DNA of 64,000 nucleotides from an uncultured Bacteroidota bacterium (lineage in GTDB: Bacteria; Bacteroidota; Bacteroidia; Chitinophagales; Chitinophagaceae), in assembly GCA_903824665.1 (NCBI GenBank), contig CAIJXT010000024.1, forward strand, positions 248,001 to 312,000. The letters run 5' to 3'. The position numbers were made by a program, and so were the translations under genes. Positions 26,243 to 35,300 of the stretch are shown one piece after another. How positions within the stretch are numbered: the stretch's first letter is position 1; each line of letters starts with the position of its first letter. A model generated the notes under the pieces. That model made no database searches. It was given only the letters and a program-made list of their open reading frames with translations, and was not told where the DNA came from.

Positions 26243-27901
26243 TTACTGCTCTAATCTACGCACTTTGATGAGATAATCGTTGGTGAACCGGGCGGCAGGA
26301 CCACCCTTCCAGGGTATGGTCTGCCACTGCTCTGTAACGGTGAGGGGGGCCTGCACATCGTCGGCAGAGGCAATGAGTGCCAGCGAAAAGCCGGGCCAGA
26401 CCTGATCGAAGCGGTAATGCAGCACATCTTCTTTGACGTAGTACTCGAGGACGGGAATATTGGCCCGGCGGAGGTACTGGTTGAAAAACGGCTGCAGGCT
26501 GAGGCCAGACATACGCATGATGTAGGCCTCGACCTGCTGCGTGGTGACGATGCCATGATAGAACTCTTTGCCCAAGCCACGTAGCAGCTGCCTGAACCGC
26601 TCATCGTCATTCATCATCACGCGTATCATGTGCATTACCGCAGCGCCCTTCTCATAGATGTCGCCGGTACCTTCGTCGTTGACACCATAGGCGGCGATGA
26701 GCGGCTTTTCGTTGTCGATACCGCGCCAGAGGCCACGGCTGTACTTCTGTCCTTTTTCCCTTCCCACCAACCACTCTGTAAAGAGCGATTCGGAGAAAGA
26801 CGTGATGCCTTCGTGTATCCAGTTGTCGGCCATGTCGTGGGCGGTGATATTGTTGCCAAACCACTCGTGGCCACTCTCGTGTATGATGATGTAGTCCCAC
26901 TTGAGACCATAGCCGCTCATGGAGCGATCAATGCCCTTGTAGCCCATTTTGTAGCCATTGCCATAGGCGATGGCGCTCTGGTGCTCCATGCCGAGGTAGG
27001 GTGCATCGACAAGCTTGTAGCCATCTTCGTAAAACGGATAGGGGCCAAACCAGTATTCGAAGCAGCGTATCATCTGCCTGACGACTGCAAAGTGCTCTCT
27101 GGCGCGGGCCTCGTTGTAACTGAGCACATAAAAAGCGAGGTCGAGCGTGCCTTTCTCGCCCATGATTGTATCGGTCCAGTGTACATAATCGCCGATATAG
27201 AAGGTGACGTCGTAATTGTTGATAGGATTGCGGACCTGCCATGTGGTAGTGGTGTTGCCGCCACCGCTTCCGGTACTGACCATGCGGCCATTGCTAACGG
27301 CCTGCATACCCGCAGGTACGGTAAGGGAGATGGACATGCCTTCTTCGGGTTCCTCCCACTGCGCATCTTTGCAAGGCCACCAGGAACTGGCACCAAATCC
27401 CTGGCAGGAAACGGCGATCCACATGTGGTCGAGGCTGTCGCGCTTCCAGCTAAACCCACCGTCCCAGGGTGGATTTACGGCGGCGCGTGGGGTGCCGTGG
27501 TAATAAAGCACAACAGTGTATACACTATCTCGTTTCAGTTTACTGAATGGATACTTCACCCACCAGACGTTGCCCTCGTGCGCCAATGCGGCATGCGCAG
27601 GCACAGAAGGGAATACCTGTGATACCAACAGCACACTATCGAGTATCATAGGTTCCTGAAGGTCGATCTGCATACTATCGGCAGGGGGAGCAGTAACGGT
27701 GAACGAAACCTCGTTGCTGCCGGAGATGGATCTGGAAGCGGTATCGAACGTCGCGGTGAGCTCGTAACGTTTTACATTCCACCATGCCCTACCCCGCCCG
27801 TTGCTGCCGCGGAGTGTATCGGCATGGGAGTAGGCAAATGCGGTACTACCCGCAGCCAGGGAGAGCACGAAAAGTAAGAAATGGAATACAGTTCTGAACA
27901 T
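26243..27901 (-). CDS. Secreted M1 family metallo-aminopeptidase
   Basis: 552 residues with signal peptide (FHFLLFVLSLAAGSTAFA). The N-terminal beta sandwich (ELTATFDTASRSISGSNEVSF) leads to a gluzincin domain. The zinc site is HESGHEWFGN at ~345-354 (HExxH) and the third ligand is the Glu in NWIHEGITSFSES, 18 residues on, the M1 signature. The GAMEN-like exopeptidase loop is changed: LGMEHQSAIAYG near residue 307. It is shorter than ~850-residue PepN since it lacks the C-terminal helical domain. Likely periplasmic or outer-membrane peptide trimming. The downstream gap to rpsT suggests it is monocistronic. Confidence 0.9.
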   Translation of the reverse strand: MFRTVFHFLLFVLSLAAGSTAFAYSHADTLRGSNGRGRAWWNVKRYELTATFDTASRSISGSNEVSFTVTAPPADSMQIDLQEPMILDSVLLVSQVFPSVPAHAALAHEGNVWWVKYPFSKLKRDSVYTVVLYYHGTPRAAVNPPWDGGFSWKRDSLDHMWIAVSCQGFGASSWWPCKDAQWEEPEEGMSISLTVPAGMQAVSNGRMVSTGSGGGNTTTTWQVRNPINNYDVTFYIGDYVHWTDTIMGEKGTLDLAFYVLSYNEARAREHFAVVRQMIRCFEYWFGPYPFYEDGYKLVDAPYLGMEHQSAIAYGNGYKMGYKGIDRSMSGYGLKWDYIIIHESGHEWFGNNITAHDMADNWIHEGITSFSESLFTEWLVGREKGQKYSRGLWRGIDNEKPLIAAYGVNDEGTGDIYEKGAAVMHMIRVMMNDDERFRQLLRGLGKEFYHGIVTTQQVEAYIMRMSGLSLQPFFNQYLRRANIPVLEYYVKEDVLHYRFDQVWPGFSLALIASADDVQAPLTVTEQWQTIPWKGGPAARFTNDYLIKVRRLEQ

Positions 27902-28023
27902 GCGTGCAAGATACCAAGGGATTTACAATCGGTATAATGGTATTGAAGGGATTTGGGAGGTGAAATTGTGCTGCCTTGCCAGGAGATGAACAACTACCGC
28001 TAGTGCCACCTACCCCAAAAAGA

Positions 28024-28056
28024 AAAGTGGCATCTGCTTTGCACAGACGCCACTTT
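28024..28056 (-). terminator. Terminator after the multi-FKBP gene
   Basis: Stem AAAGTGGC-TCTG with its complement (one internal mismatch, loop CTTTGCA), followed on the minus strand by CTTTTTGG. 21 bp past the stop at 28078. Confidence 0.6.
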
Positions 28057-28077
28057 CAATAATTTGTGAAATGAGTA

Positions 28078-29436
28078 TTAGTCGATTCCTACCAGTTCTA
28101 CATCAAATATGAGCACTGAGTTTGGTGGTATTGAACCGCCCATGCCAGATGGACCATACGCCATACCTGATGGTATGTAGAATGAACCACGGCTACCCAG
28201 CTGGAGGAGCTGTACGCCCTCGTCCCAGCCGCGTATCACCTGACCAACACCGAGTGTGAAGGTGAAAGGGGAAACATGGTTGAACTTAGGATCGGTATTG
28301 GAGTCGAACACTTTACCGTCCATAGTACGACCGGTATAATTCATGGTCACTTTTTTACCAGATGCGGCTTTGGGACCAAGACCCTTTTGCGAGATGGAGT
28401 AATAAAGACCAGAAGCTGTTTTCTCTGCCTTGATGTTGTTCTTGGCAAAATACTCCTGCAGCAATTTGTCATCTACTTTGGCCTGCTCTGCAGGGTCTAC
28501 CTGAGGAGCGGGTTTGGGTGCGTCTTCGATATCGAGCAGCTCAACTTCAAAAACGAGTATTGAGTTTGCAGGGATCTGTGGACTCCTGTCCTGGCTGCCG
28601 TAAGCAAGCGTTGAGGGTATGTACAGCACGGCCTTAGTACCCTTGTTGAACAACAGGAAACCTTCGTCCCAACCTTTGATGACATTGCCTTTTCCGATCG
28701 GCACCTTGAAGGGTTCCGGATGTTTGAAGGCGGTATCTGTGTTGGAATCAAAAGTACTGCCATTGAGGAGCCTGCCGGTATAGTTAACACTGAGTACCTG
28801 ACCTACCTGTGCAACCGGACCAGTACCCTGCTTAGATACAGTATAGTACAATCCTGAAGCGGTTTTAGTGGCTTTAATGCCTTTCTTTTTAAAGTAGTCG
28901 GTGAGTGTCTTCTCGTCGATGCCTTTCTGCTTTCCGGCCTGCTCTTCGTTGAACTTCTTATCTTCTGCGTCTGTACGGATAGAAACAACCTGTACTTCGT
29001 AGCGCATCTTCTGATTCACACCCTGCTTCATGCCCGGCATTGGCTGCGCGCCACCTTTGAGCATAGAGTCGACAGGAACGCGGAAAATAGCACTATCGCC
29101 GGCAACCAGCAGCATGAAACCTTCCATGAGATCGCCATTGGCTTTGGGGGCCTGAATAGTGACCGGTACAGGCTTGGTAGCATTGTACATTTTCCTTGAG
29201 TCGAAGATCACGCTGTCGTCGAGGTAAACGTGTATGAACAATTCTGCATGATCGGTGTTAGCGGCTTTTTTCTTGCCGGTACCATGTTTTACTACTTTGT
29301 ATTCCAGACCGCTTTTCAGGACTGTAAACCCATCTTTCAGCTTCACACCATTCGGCATGTCTTGCGCTACGGAGGTAGCAGACAAACCAAGGGATACAGC
29401 AAGTGCCGCGAGGGTCAATCTGTTCGTCATTTTCAT
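28078..29436 (-). CDS. Exported peptidyl-prolyl isomerase with three FKBP-like domains
   Basis: 452 residues with signal peptide (LTLAALAVSLGLSATSVAQ). Residues ~35-155 are a degenerate FKBP-like domain (LEYKVVKHGTGKKKAANTDHAE). Two canonical FKBP domains follow at ~195-310 (SVNYTGRLLNGSTFDSN, VIKGWDEGFLLFNKGTKAVLYIPSTLAYG) and ~345-450 (TMNYTGRTMDGKVFDSN, VIRGWDEGVQLLQLGSRGSFYIPSGMAYG). FKBPs catalyse proline isomerisation and act as periplasmic folding helpers. The short linker EYFAKNNIKAEKTASGLYY before domain three is repeated almost exactly in the next gene, pointing to duplication. It lies 58 bp after the second FKBP gene, likely one transcript. Confidence 0.92.
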   Translation of the reverse strand: MKMTNRLTLAALAVSLGLSATSVAQDMPNGVKLKDGFTVLKSGLEYKVVKHGTGKKKAANTDHAELFIHVYLDDSVIFDSRKMYNATKPVPVTIQAPKANGDLMEGFMLLVAGDSAIFRVPVDSMLKGGAQPMPGMKQGVNQKMRYEVQVVSIRTDAEDKKFNEEQAGKQKGIDEKTLTDYFKKKGIKATKTASGLYYTVSKQGTGPVAQVGQVLSVNYTGRLLNGSTFDSNTDTAFKHPEPFKVPIGKGNVIKGWDEGFLLFNKGTKAVLYIPSTLAYGSQDRSPQIPANSILVFEVELLDIEDAPKPAPQVDPAEQAKVDDKLLQEYFAKNNIKAEKTASGLYYSISQKGLGPKAASGKKVTMNYTGRTMDGKVFDSNTDPKFNHVSPFTFTLGVGQVIRGWDEGVQLLQLGSRGSFYIPSGMAYGPSGMGGSIPPNSVLIFDVELVGID

Positions 29437-29494
29437 TTTTGCAGTTGAGTTAGCAATAAAAATAATTAAGAAGCCGGTTTCGATTTGTTAAAAA

Positions 29495-30451
29495 TTATTT
29501 GTTGGGCGCTGGTGCCGGAGCCGGAGCATCCTTAACGTCGGTGATCTCCACTTCGAAAATCATGATTGCGTTAGCAGGTATCTGCGGGCTAGGGCTCTGC
29601 GGACCATAAGCAATAGGAGAAGGCAGGTAGAATACAGCCTTAGCACCTTTCTTCAGCAATGCTACGCCTTCGTCAACACCAGGAATCATCTGACCCATGC
29701 CTACAGTGAATGTAAGCGGCTTAGTATCATGACCACCACGGGCAGCTACTGCTGAATCGACGTTGCTGTCGAAAATGTTGCCGTCGAGTGTTTTGCCGGT
29801 ATACTTCATGCTAGCCATCTGGCCTTTAGCGATCTGTGCGCCGCTGCCTGGTTTCTGAATTGTGTAATACAAGCCAGATGCTGTTTTTTCTGCTTTGATG
29901 TTGTTTTTAGCAAAGTATTCCTGCAGTGATTTATCATCCAATGGCAATTGAGCAGCCTTCTGCTCTTCCATTTTCTTCATCTGCTCAGCCTGCTTGGCTT
30001 CCATTTCCTTGTTGTACTGCTCTTCTGTCTTGATAGACACAAGTGACAAATTGATGGTGATCTTGTTGCCTTTTTTCAACCAGGCCGGAACACGGCTGAG
30101 CTGATCGGCAGGGATATTTTTGAGGATGGTATCGCAGGATACATACACTACAGCACTATCGCCGGGTGAAAGGTATGGTAACACAGCCTGCCAGTCGCCG
30201 TTGCGGGCAGAATCGAGGCGCATAACGCCGGGCTGACCCTGCTTCCAGGTATCATTTAAAGTAGTAGTATCGACCTTAGCAATCAGGTTGAACTCAACGA
30301 TATCGCCAATCGCTGCATTTTTACCTTTTGCATCTTTAACGATCTGGTATTCTACACCTTTTACCTTCTTAATTTCACCACCGCTGTTGCAAGCGGTAAA
30401 GCCAATGGCTGCTGCGCCTAACAGCGCGATTGGTATGATCCTGGTTGTCAT
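29495..30451 (-). CDS. FKBP-type peptidyl-prolyl isomerase lipoprotein
   Basis: 318 residues. The N-terminus looks like a lipoprotein signal (IALLGAAAIGFTAC). A degenerate FKBP-like domain at ~30-160 (VEYQIVKDAKGKNAAIGD) is followed by a charged helix (KEMEAKQAEQMKKMEEQKAA, ~160-180) and a canonical FKBP domain at ~195-305 (MKYTGKTLDGNIFDSN, MIPGVDEGVALLKKGAKAVFYLPSPIAYG). The last residues are Pro/Ala-rich. Together with the downstream gene it forms an envelope isomerase pair. It begins 43 bp after the DHH phosphoesterase gene. Confidence 0.92.
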   Translation of the reverse strand: MTTRIIPIALLGAAAIGFTACNSGGEIKKVKGVEYQIVKDAKGKNAAIGDIVEFNLIAKVDTTTLNDTWKQGQPGVMRLDSARNGDWQAVLPYLSPGDSAVVYVSCDTILKNIPADQLSRVPAWLKKGNKITINLSLVSIKTEEQYNKEMEAKQAEQMKKMEEQKAAQLPLDDKSLQEYFAKNNIKAEKTASGLYYTIQKPGSGAQIAKGQMASMKYTGKTLDGNIFDSNVDSAVAARGGHDTKPLTFTVGMGQMIPGVDEGVALLKKGAKAVFYLPSPIAYGPQSPSPQIPANAIMIFEVEITDVKDAPAPAPAPNK

Positions 30452-30494
30452 GTTTATTGATTTTTATTATTTGATTTATGTTTTTTTAGCTTTT

Positions 30495-31499
30495 CTATTT
30501 TGGGTGAATATCCGACAAAATTTTCTTAAAATATACAATCGTCTCGTCAAAACTTGTCTTGGCTCTGCCGCCTGAGGCATTAAAATGCCCGCCACCATCG
30601 AAATAAAGGCGTGCTACTTTACTCACATCAAACGGTCCTTTGCTTCTGAAAGACAGTTTTACTTCATCACTACGCTCTGTGATGAGTGTGGCAAACTTAA
30701 TGCCCGCGATGCTCAGAGGATAGTTTACCAACCCTTCTGTATCTCCGTTCTGCACATTAAACAAGTTCATGTCTTTTCTGGAGAGCGTGATGAGCGCTGA
30801 ATTATACTTGCGGAATACCTGCATGCGCTCTATAAGCACGTAACCGAGGAACCGCATGCGGCTCTCGCTCCAGGCATCGTATACATCTTCGTGAATGGCG
30901 GTATGGTTAATGCCCCTTTCCATGAGATCGGCTATCATGCGGTGCACACTGGCCGTAGTGGCCGGGAATTTGAAAGAACCGGTATCGGTCATAACGCCAA
31001 CGTAGAGGCATGCAGCAATGTTCTTATCGATCAGAGCATTGTCGCCGCTCAGATTGATGAAATCATACACCATTTCGCAGGTGCTGCTTTTCGCCGGTAT
31101 ACTCATTCCATAAGTCCATACATCTTTGGGGAAAAGGTGATGATCAATAAGAATGCGTGGCTGTGTAGCTTCGGCAAGTGGCAGTTCGAGGTGCTTTGTT
31201 CTGTTGAGGTCGTTGAAATCGAGGCAGAAAACGAGATCTGCATTTGCGAGTGCTTTTTTTGCTGCATCCGCATCTGATTCATAATTAATCAATCCGTTTG
31301 CTCCCGGCATCCACATCAAAAATTCGGGTACTTCGCTTGGCGATACTGCGGTTACGAAGTGCCCTTTGCCTTTGAGGTAGTGGTACAACCCGAGCATACT
31401 GCCTATCGCATCTCCATCCGGCTTGTGGTGGGTGGTGATAAATATTCTTGCGGGGTCTTTCAGTAAAGGAAGCGCGTCTTGTATAGGCAGCATTGTCAT
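30495..31499 (-). CDS. DHH family phosphoesterase, NrnA-like oligoribonuclease/pAp phosphatase
   Basis: 334 residues from ATG 31499 (MTMLPIQDALPLL); the frame reaches 31622, but the promoter at 31540-31547 lies within that extension. DHH motifs are in order: ITTHHKPDGDAIGS (motif I, ~19-32), VFCLDFNDLNRT (II), ILIDHHLFPKD (III, the DHH), and GVMTDTGSFKFP (IV). The C-terminal DHHA1 domain ends with the RSKGPFDVSKVA and GGGHFNASGG substrate-binding glycines. It should cut short RNA oligomers and 3'-phosphoadenosine 5'-phosphate with Mn2+. It likely leads a transcript with the two FKBP genes. Confidence 0.92.
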   Translation of the reverse strand: MTMLPIQDALPLLKDPARIFITTHHKPDGDAIGSMLGLYHYLKGKGHFVTAVSPSEVPEFLMWMPGANGLINYESDADAAKKALANADLVFCLDFNDLNRTKHLELPLAEATQPRILIDHHLFPKDVWTYGMSIPAKSSTCEMVYDFINLSGDNALIDKNIAACLYVGVMTDTGSFKFPATTASVHRMIADLMERGINHTAIHEDVYDAWSESRMRFLGYVLIERMQVFRKYNSALITLSRKDMNLFNVQNGDTEGLVNYPLSIAGIKFATLITERSDEVKLSFRSKGPFDVSKVARLYFDGGGHFNASGGRAKTSFDETIVYFKKILSDIHPK

Positions 31500-31539
31500 T
31501 TCCCAATGCCGCGTCAATGCGGTTTTCTGTTTGGGGCTG

Positions 31540-31547
31540 CAAAAATA
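31540..31547 (-). promoter_or_regulatory. Promoter of the DHH gene: TATTTTTG with -33 TTTTG
   Basis: Exact TAnnTTTG on the minus strand with TTTTG 19 bp upstream; 40 bp before ATG 31499. It decides that start. Confidence 0.7.
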
Positions 31548-31742
31548 TGGTTTCTGGGTGTTATGACAAAAGTAAAATGTTAAAAAACGAAAAATGTACT
31601 GATATGACGTACTTCCAATCACTCATAGTTAATAATCGTCACACAAGCTGTGGAACAGATAAGCAATAGCACACTTTTAACAATCGTTACAACAATCAAC
31701 ATGAAATTTTGATTTACCTTGCGCCTTCAAATATCAAAAAAC

Positions 31743-32159
31743 ATGTCAAATCGTACATTTACCATGATCAAACCTGATGCGGTTAAAGCCGGTAACATCG
31801 GTAATATCCTTCAGATGATCAATGCAGCCGGTTTCCGTATTGTTGCAATGAAATACCTACAAATCAGCAAGCAACAAGCTGAAAAATTTTATGAAGTACA
31901 TGCAGAGCGTCCATTCTACGGAGAGCTTACAGCATTTATGAGCAGTGGCCCAATCGTTGCCGCTATTCTGGAAAAAGACAATGCAGTTGCTGACTTCCGT
32001 AAACTTATCGGTGCTACCAATCCTGCACAAGCGGAAGAAGGTACTATCCGTAAGAAGTATGCTGCATCTGTAGGTGAAAACGCAGTACATGGTTCTGACA
32101 GCGATGAAAACGCTGCAATAGAAGGCAACTTCTACTTCAGTGGCCTGGAAAGATTCTAA
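31743..32159 (+). CDS. ndk: Nucleoside diphosphate kinase
   Basis: 138 residues from ATG 31743 ([17 protein letters not shown]), the normal Ndk length; the frame starts eight codons earlier, upstream of the family N-terminus. The phospho-acceptor histidine is in [12 protein letters not shown] (NxxHGSDS), and [23 protein letters not shown] and [14 protein letters not shown] fit. It balances NTP pools with a phosphohistidine intermediate. A weak promoter-like TACCTTGC lies at 31715. Terminator at 32183-32216. Confidence 0.97.
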   Translation: MSNRTFTMIKPDAVKAGNIGNILQMINAAGFRIVAMKYLQISKQQAEKFYEVHAERPFYGELTAFMSSGPIVAAILEKDNAVADFRKLIGATNPAQAEEGTIRKKYAASVGENAVHGSDSDENAAIEGNFYFSGLERF

Positions 32160-32182
32160 TCTTCACAAATCATTTTATAGTG

Positions 32183-32216
32183 CACCCCTGCTGTTTTACG
32201 GCGGGGGTGTTTTTTT
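32183..32216 (+). terminator. Terminator of ndk
   Basis: Stem CACCCCTGC with GCGGGGGTG (one G-T pair), loop of eight, then seven T residues, 24 bp past the stop. Confidence 0.8.
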
Positions 32217-32256
32217 GGATACCGCTGAACATGGTCCATCATTGGTTGCGCAGCAC

Positions 32257-32292
32257 AAAAAAAACAGGCGGGATCCATCCGGACCCCGCCTG
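32257..32292 (-). terminator. Terminator of the second giant repeat gene
   Basis: Stem CAGGCGGG with CCCGCCTG, with further pairing in the loop (TCC/GGA), followed on the minus strand by eight T residues. 20 bp past the stop at 32313. Confidence 0.85.
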
Positions 32293-32312
32293 CAAATAAA
32301 GTATCAAGAATA

Positions 32313-35300
32313 TTATTCTCCTATCACGAAGTGGAATACCTTATTGTCGGTACCACTGTTGACACGTAAAACGTACGTACCTGCCGCAAGTCCTTTCTTA
32401 AGAACTACTTCATGATTGAGGTTACCATTTTTGGCTGTTGTTTTGCCGCTGTACACCACCTGTCCCAAAACATTGAGCACATCAATGTTGAGGTCTTGTG
32501 TAGCACCTGAAGCCAAAGTACCTGTGAGGGTGAAGGTACCTTTGTTTGGGTTAGGGAACAATGACATTATGCTTCCTTCGGCCAATCCGGCAGTGCCTTT
32601 TACAGACAACCAATCACCATAGACTACAATGGCATTGCTGTTGCCAATAGAGCCTAGCTCGCACGGTGGATTACCATTAACTCTGCAATAAACAGTGTCG
32701 TTATCATATACTGTGCGTACGAAGACATTGTTGGTAGCTCCGGAAATCTGCTCACCATCAACAAACCATTGATACAAAGGCGCACCACCACCAGAGGTTA
32801 CTTCTGCAAAGAAAGTAACTACCTGACCGATATAGTTGATAGAGTCATTCGCAGTGGTTGTGATGTTTACCATTGGTATCACGTTCGGATAAATATTGAT
32901 CGGTATGTTTACATAAGCAGGACTTGGCAGCGCACAAATGTCGAGGCTGTTGGTCATGTAGCAACTGATCACATCGCCATGGGTAGGTATGTATGTGTAT
33001 ACAGAATCGTCTGGACCGATGTTGACACCGAATATCTGCCACTGGTAAGACGGATCGAGACCGCCGTTGACATGGTGTGCTCTGAAAGTCACCGGAACAC
33101 CGGCACAAATAGTATCGTGTGCGGGCGTGCGTGTAACTGTAACTGATGCCAATGCCGGTGTACTCACCAGGAATGGTTTAGTTCTGTAACAGCCTGAAAG
33201 TGATGCATATGTAATTGTAGTAGCACCGAAGTTAACGCCAGTTACTGAACCTGAAGTAGAAACAACAGAGGCTATTAATGCATTGGCGCTGCTCCACAAA
33301 CCACCAGTTGAGGCAGTAGAGAGGGTTACTGTTCTACCCATACATACACTATCCGGACCTGTGATAGGTGCAGGGAGTGTATCTACGATGATTGGTGCTT
33401 TTACGAAACAAGCATTTGGCATTGTATACGTAGCAACGTATGTGCCACCCACTGCCAGACCTGTAACGACGCCTGTTGGTGAAATAGAAGCAGGACCGCT
33501 TAATGTCCAAACGCCACCGGGTGTAGCATTGAACAAAGTAGTAGTAGAGGCTCCGTTACATATTGTAATACCACCAGTGATTGGAGGAGGCGTCTGATTA
33601 ACCGTTACGTTGTAGATAGCAGGGTTACATGCCAGTGTATTGTAAGAAATTGTAGTAGTACCACCGGCAAGTGCATTCATAAGGCCCGAAGTGGAACCGA
33701 TAGTAGCTGTTGCGGTATTACTGCTGGTCCAGGTACCACCACCTGTACCATTTGAAAAGAGTATCGTATTTCCGGAACAAATAACATTTGAGCCTGCGAT
33801 CGCAGTAGGTGCGGTGCTGACCGTCATGACAATAGCCGTACTACAACCTGTACCGAGAATGTAGGATATTATTGCCGTTCCTGTAGGTGAGTTTGCCGTT
33901 ACAACTCCCGTTGCAGTAACCACAGATATGATACCGGGTGCAGAGCTCGTCCAGGTACCGCCGGCTACTGAATTGCCAAGCGCAATAGACAAACCCTGAC
34001 AAATAACCGGACCACCTGTTATAGGACCGGCAGCAGGGAATATCGATACCGTGTTTGTATTGACACAACCGGTAGATGTGAACTTGTAGGTAATAACAGC
34101 CGTACCACCGCTGATACCGCCAAATATACCGGTAGTGGAACCTATAGAAGCTACTGCAGTGTTGCTGCTGCTCCATGTACCACCGGTGGATGTAGTAAAC
34201 AGTGTATCAGAAAAGGTTTCGCAAGCATAGAGGGTACCTGTGATAGGTGCCGGTATAGGATTGACCGTGAACACAGCAGATACTGCAGCACAACCTGTAA
34301 CCGTGTAAAAGATTGTAGCCGTGCCAGGTGACATACCAGTAACTATGCCGGTAGCCGCATCGATAGTAGCTACAGAAGGCGTGCTGCTGCTCCATGACCC
34401 ACCAGTAGATGTATTGATCAAGGTAGTTGTGAAACCAGGGCAGCCCTGGAATGTACCTGTGATAGCCGGAGGAGGCGTAATCACATTGACCATTGCAAAA
34501 GTGGAACATGTAGTAGGCAATGTATAGATGATGCTGGTAGTACCGCCTGAAACACCTGTAACGACACCCGTGGTAAGACCTACTGTAGCAATACCGGGAG
34601 CAGTGCTGGTCCAGGTACCACCAGTAGAAGTGCTGGTAAGTGTAATAGAATAAGTCATACAAACTGCGCCAGGGCCTGTGATGGTTGCCGGCAAAGGATT
34701 GACCGTAAGGGTAATAGGATAAACCTTAGTGCAGGTAGTAGTAGAATTTCTGATGGTTAAAGCACCGGCGTAATTAAATGCCGGGGTTGCAGCAGGCACA
34801 TTGACATTAATGGGAGAGCCTGGTAAAGCAGCATAGGCAGCAACATCGGTAGGACCGCTGGGCGACCATGTGAGTGAGTATTGGTTAGGTGTACCGGTAG
34901 TACCTGTATAGGCGTAAGACGGAGTAGATACTGCTGCAGGATTGAAGCAAACACTTGCGCTAGTAACCAGCCCGGTAAGTGTAACTGCATTAACAGTGTA
35001 CGTGTTGGGTGTGGTAGGATGTGTAGTAACCGTGTTTACATCAACCGCAACGAGGCCGGTGGAAGCGTTTGCGAAAATCACACCGCCAGTGGTCTGTGCA
35101 ATGACATAATAAGAAACGACATCGCCGGCAACAACACCACCCATTGATGATGGTGTAATTACAAAGCTCCAGGTACCGTTGGTTGCAGAGCCAGAAACGA
35201 GTGAGCCCGGATTGCTGAACCATGGACCTGCACCTTTGCGGAAATAGATACGCGGAATAACAGGACCTGCGGTTGGGACACCTACAACAGATTCGATCAC

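Noticed and set aside
33283-34527. Plus-strand frames inside the second giant gene
   Set aside because: The same antisense shadow of the Ig-like units.
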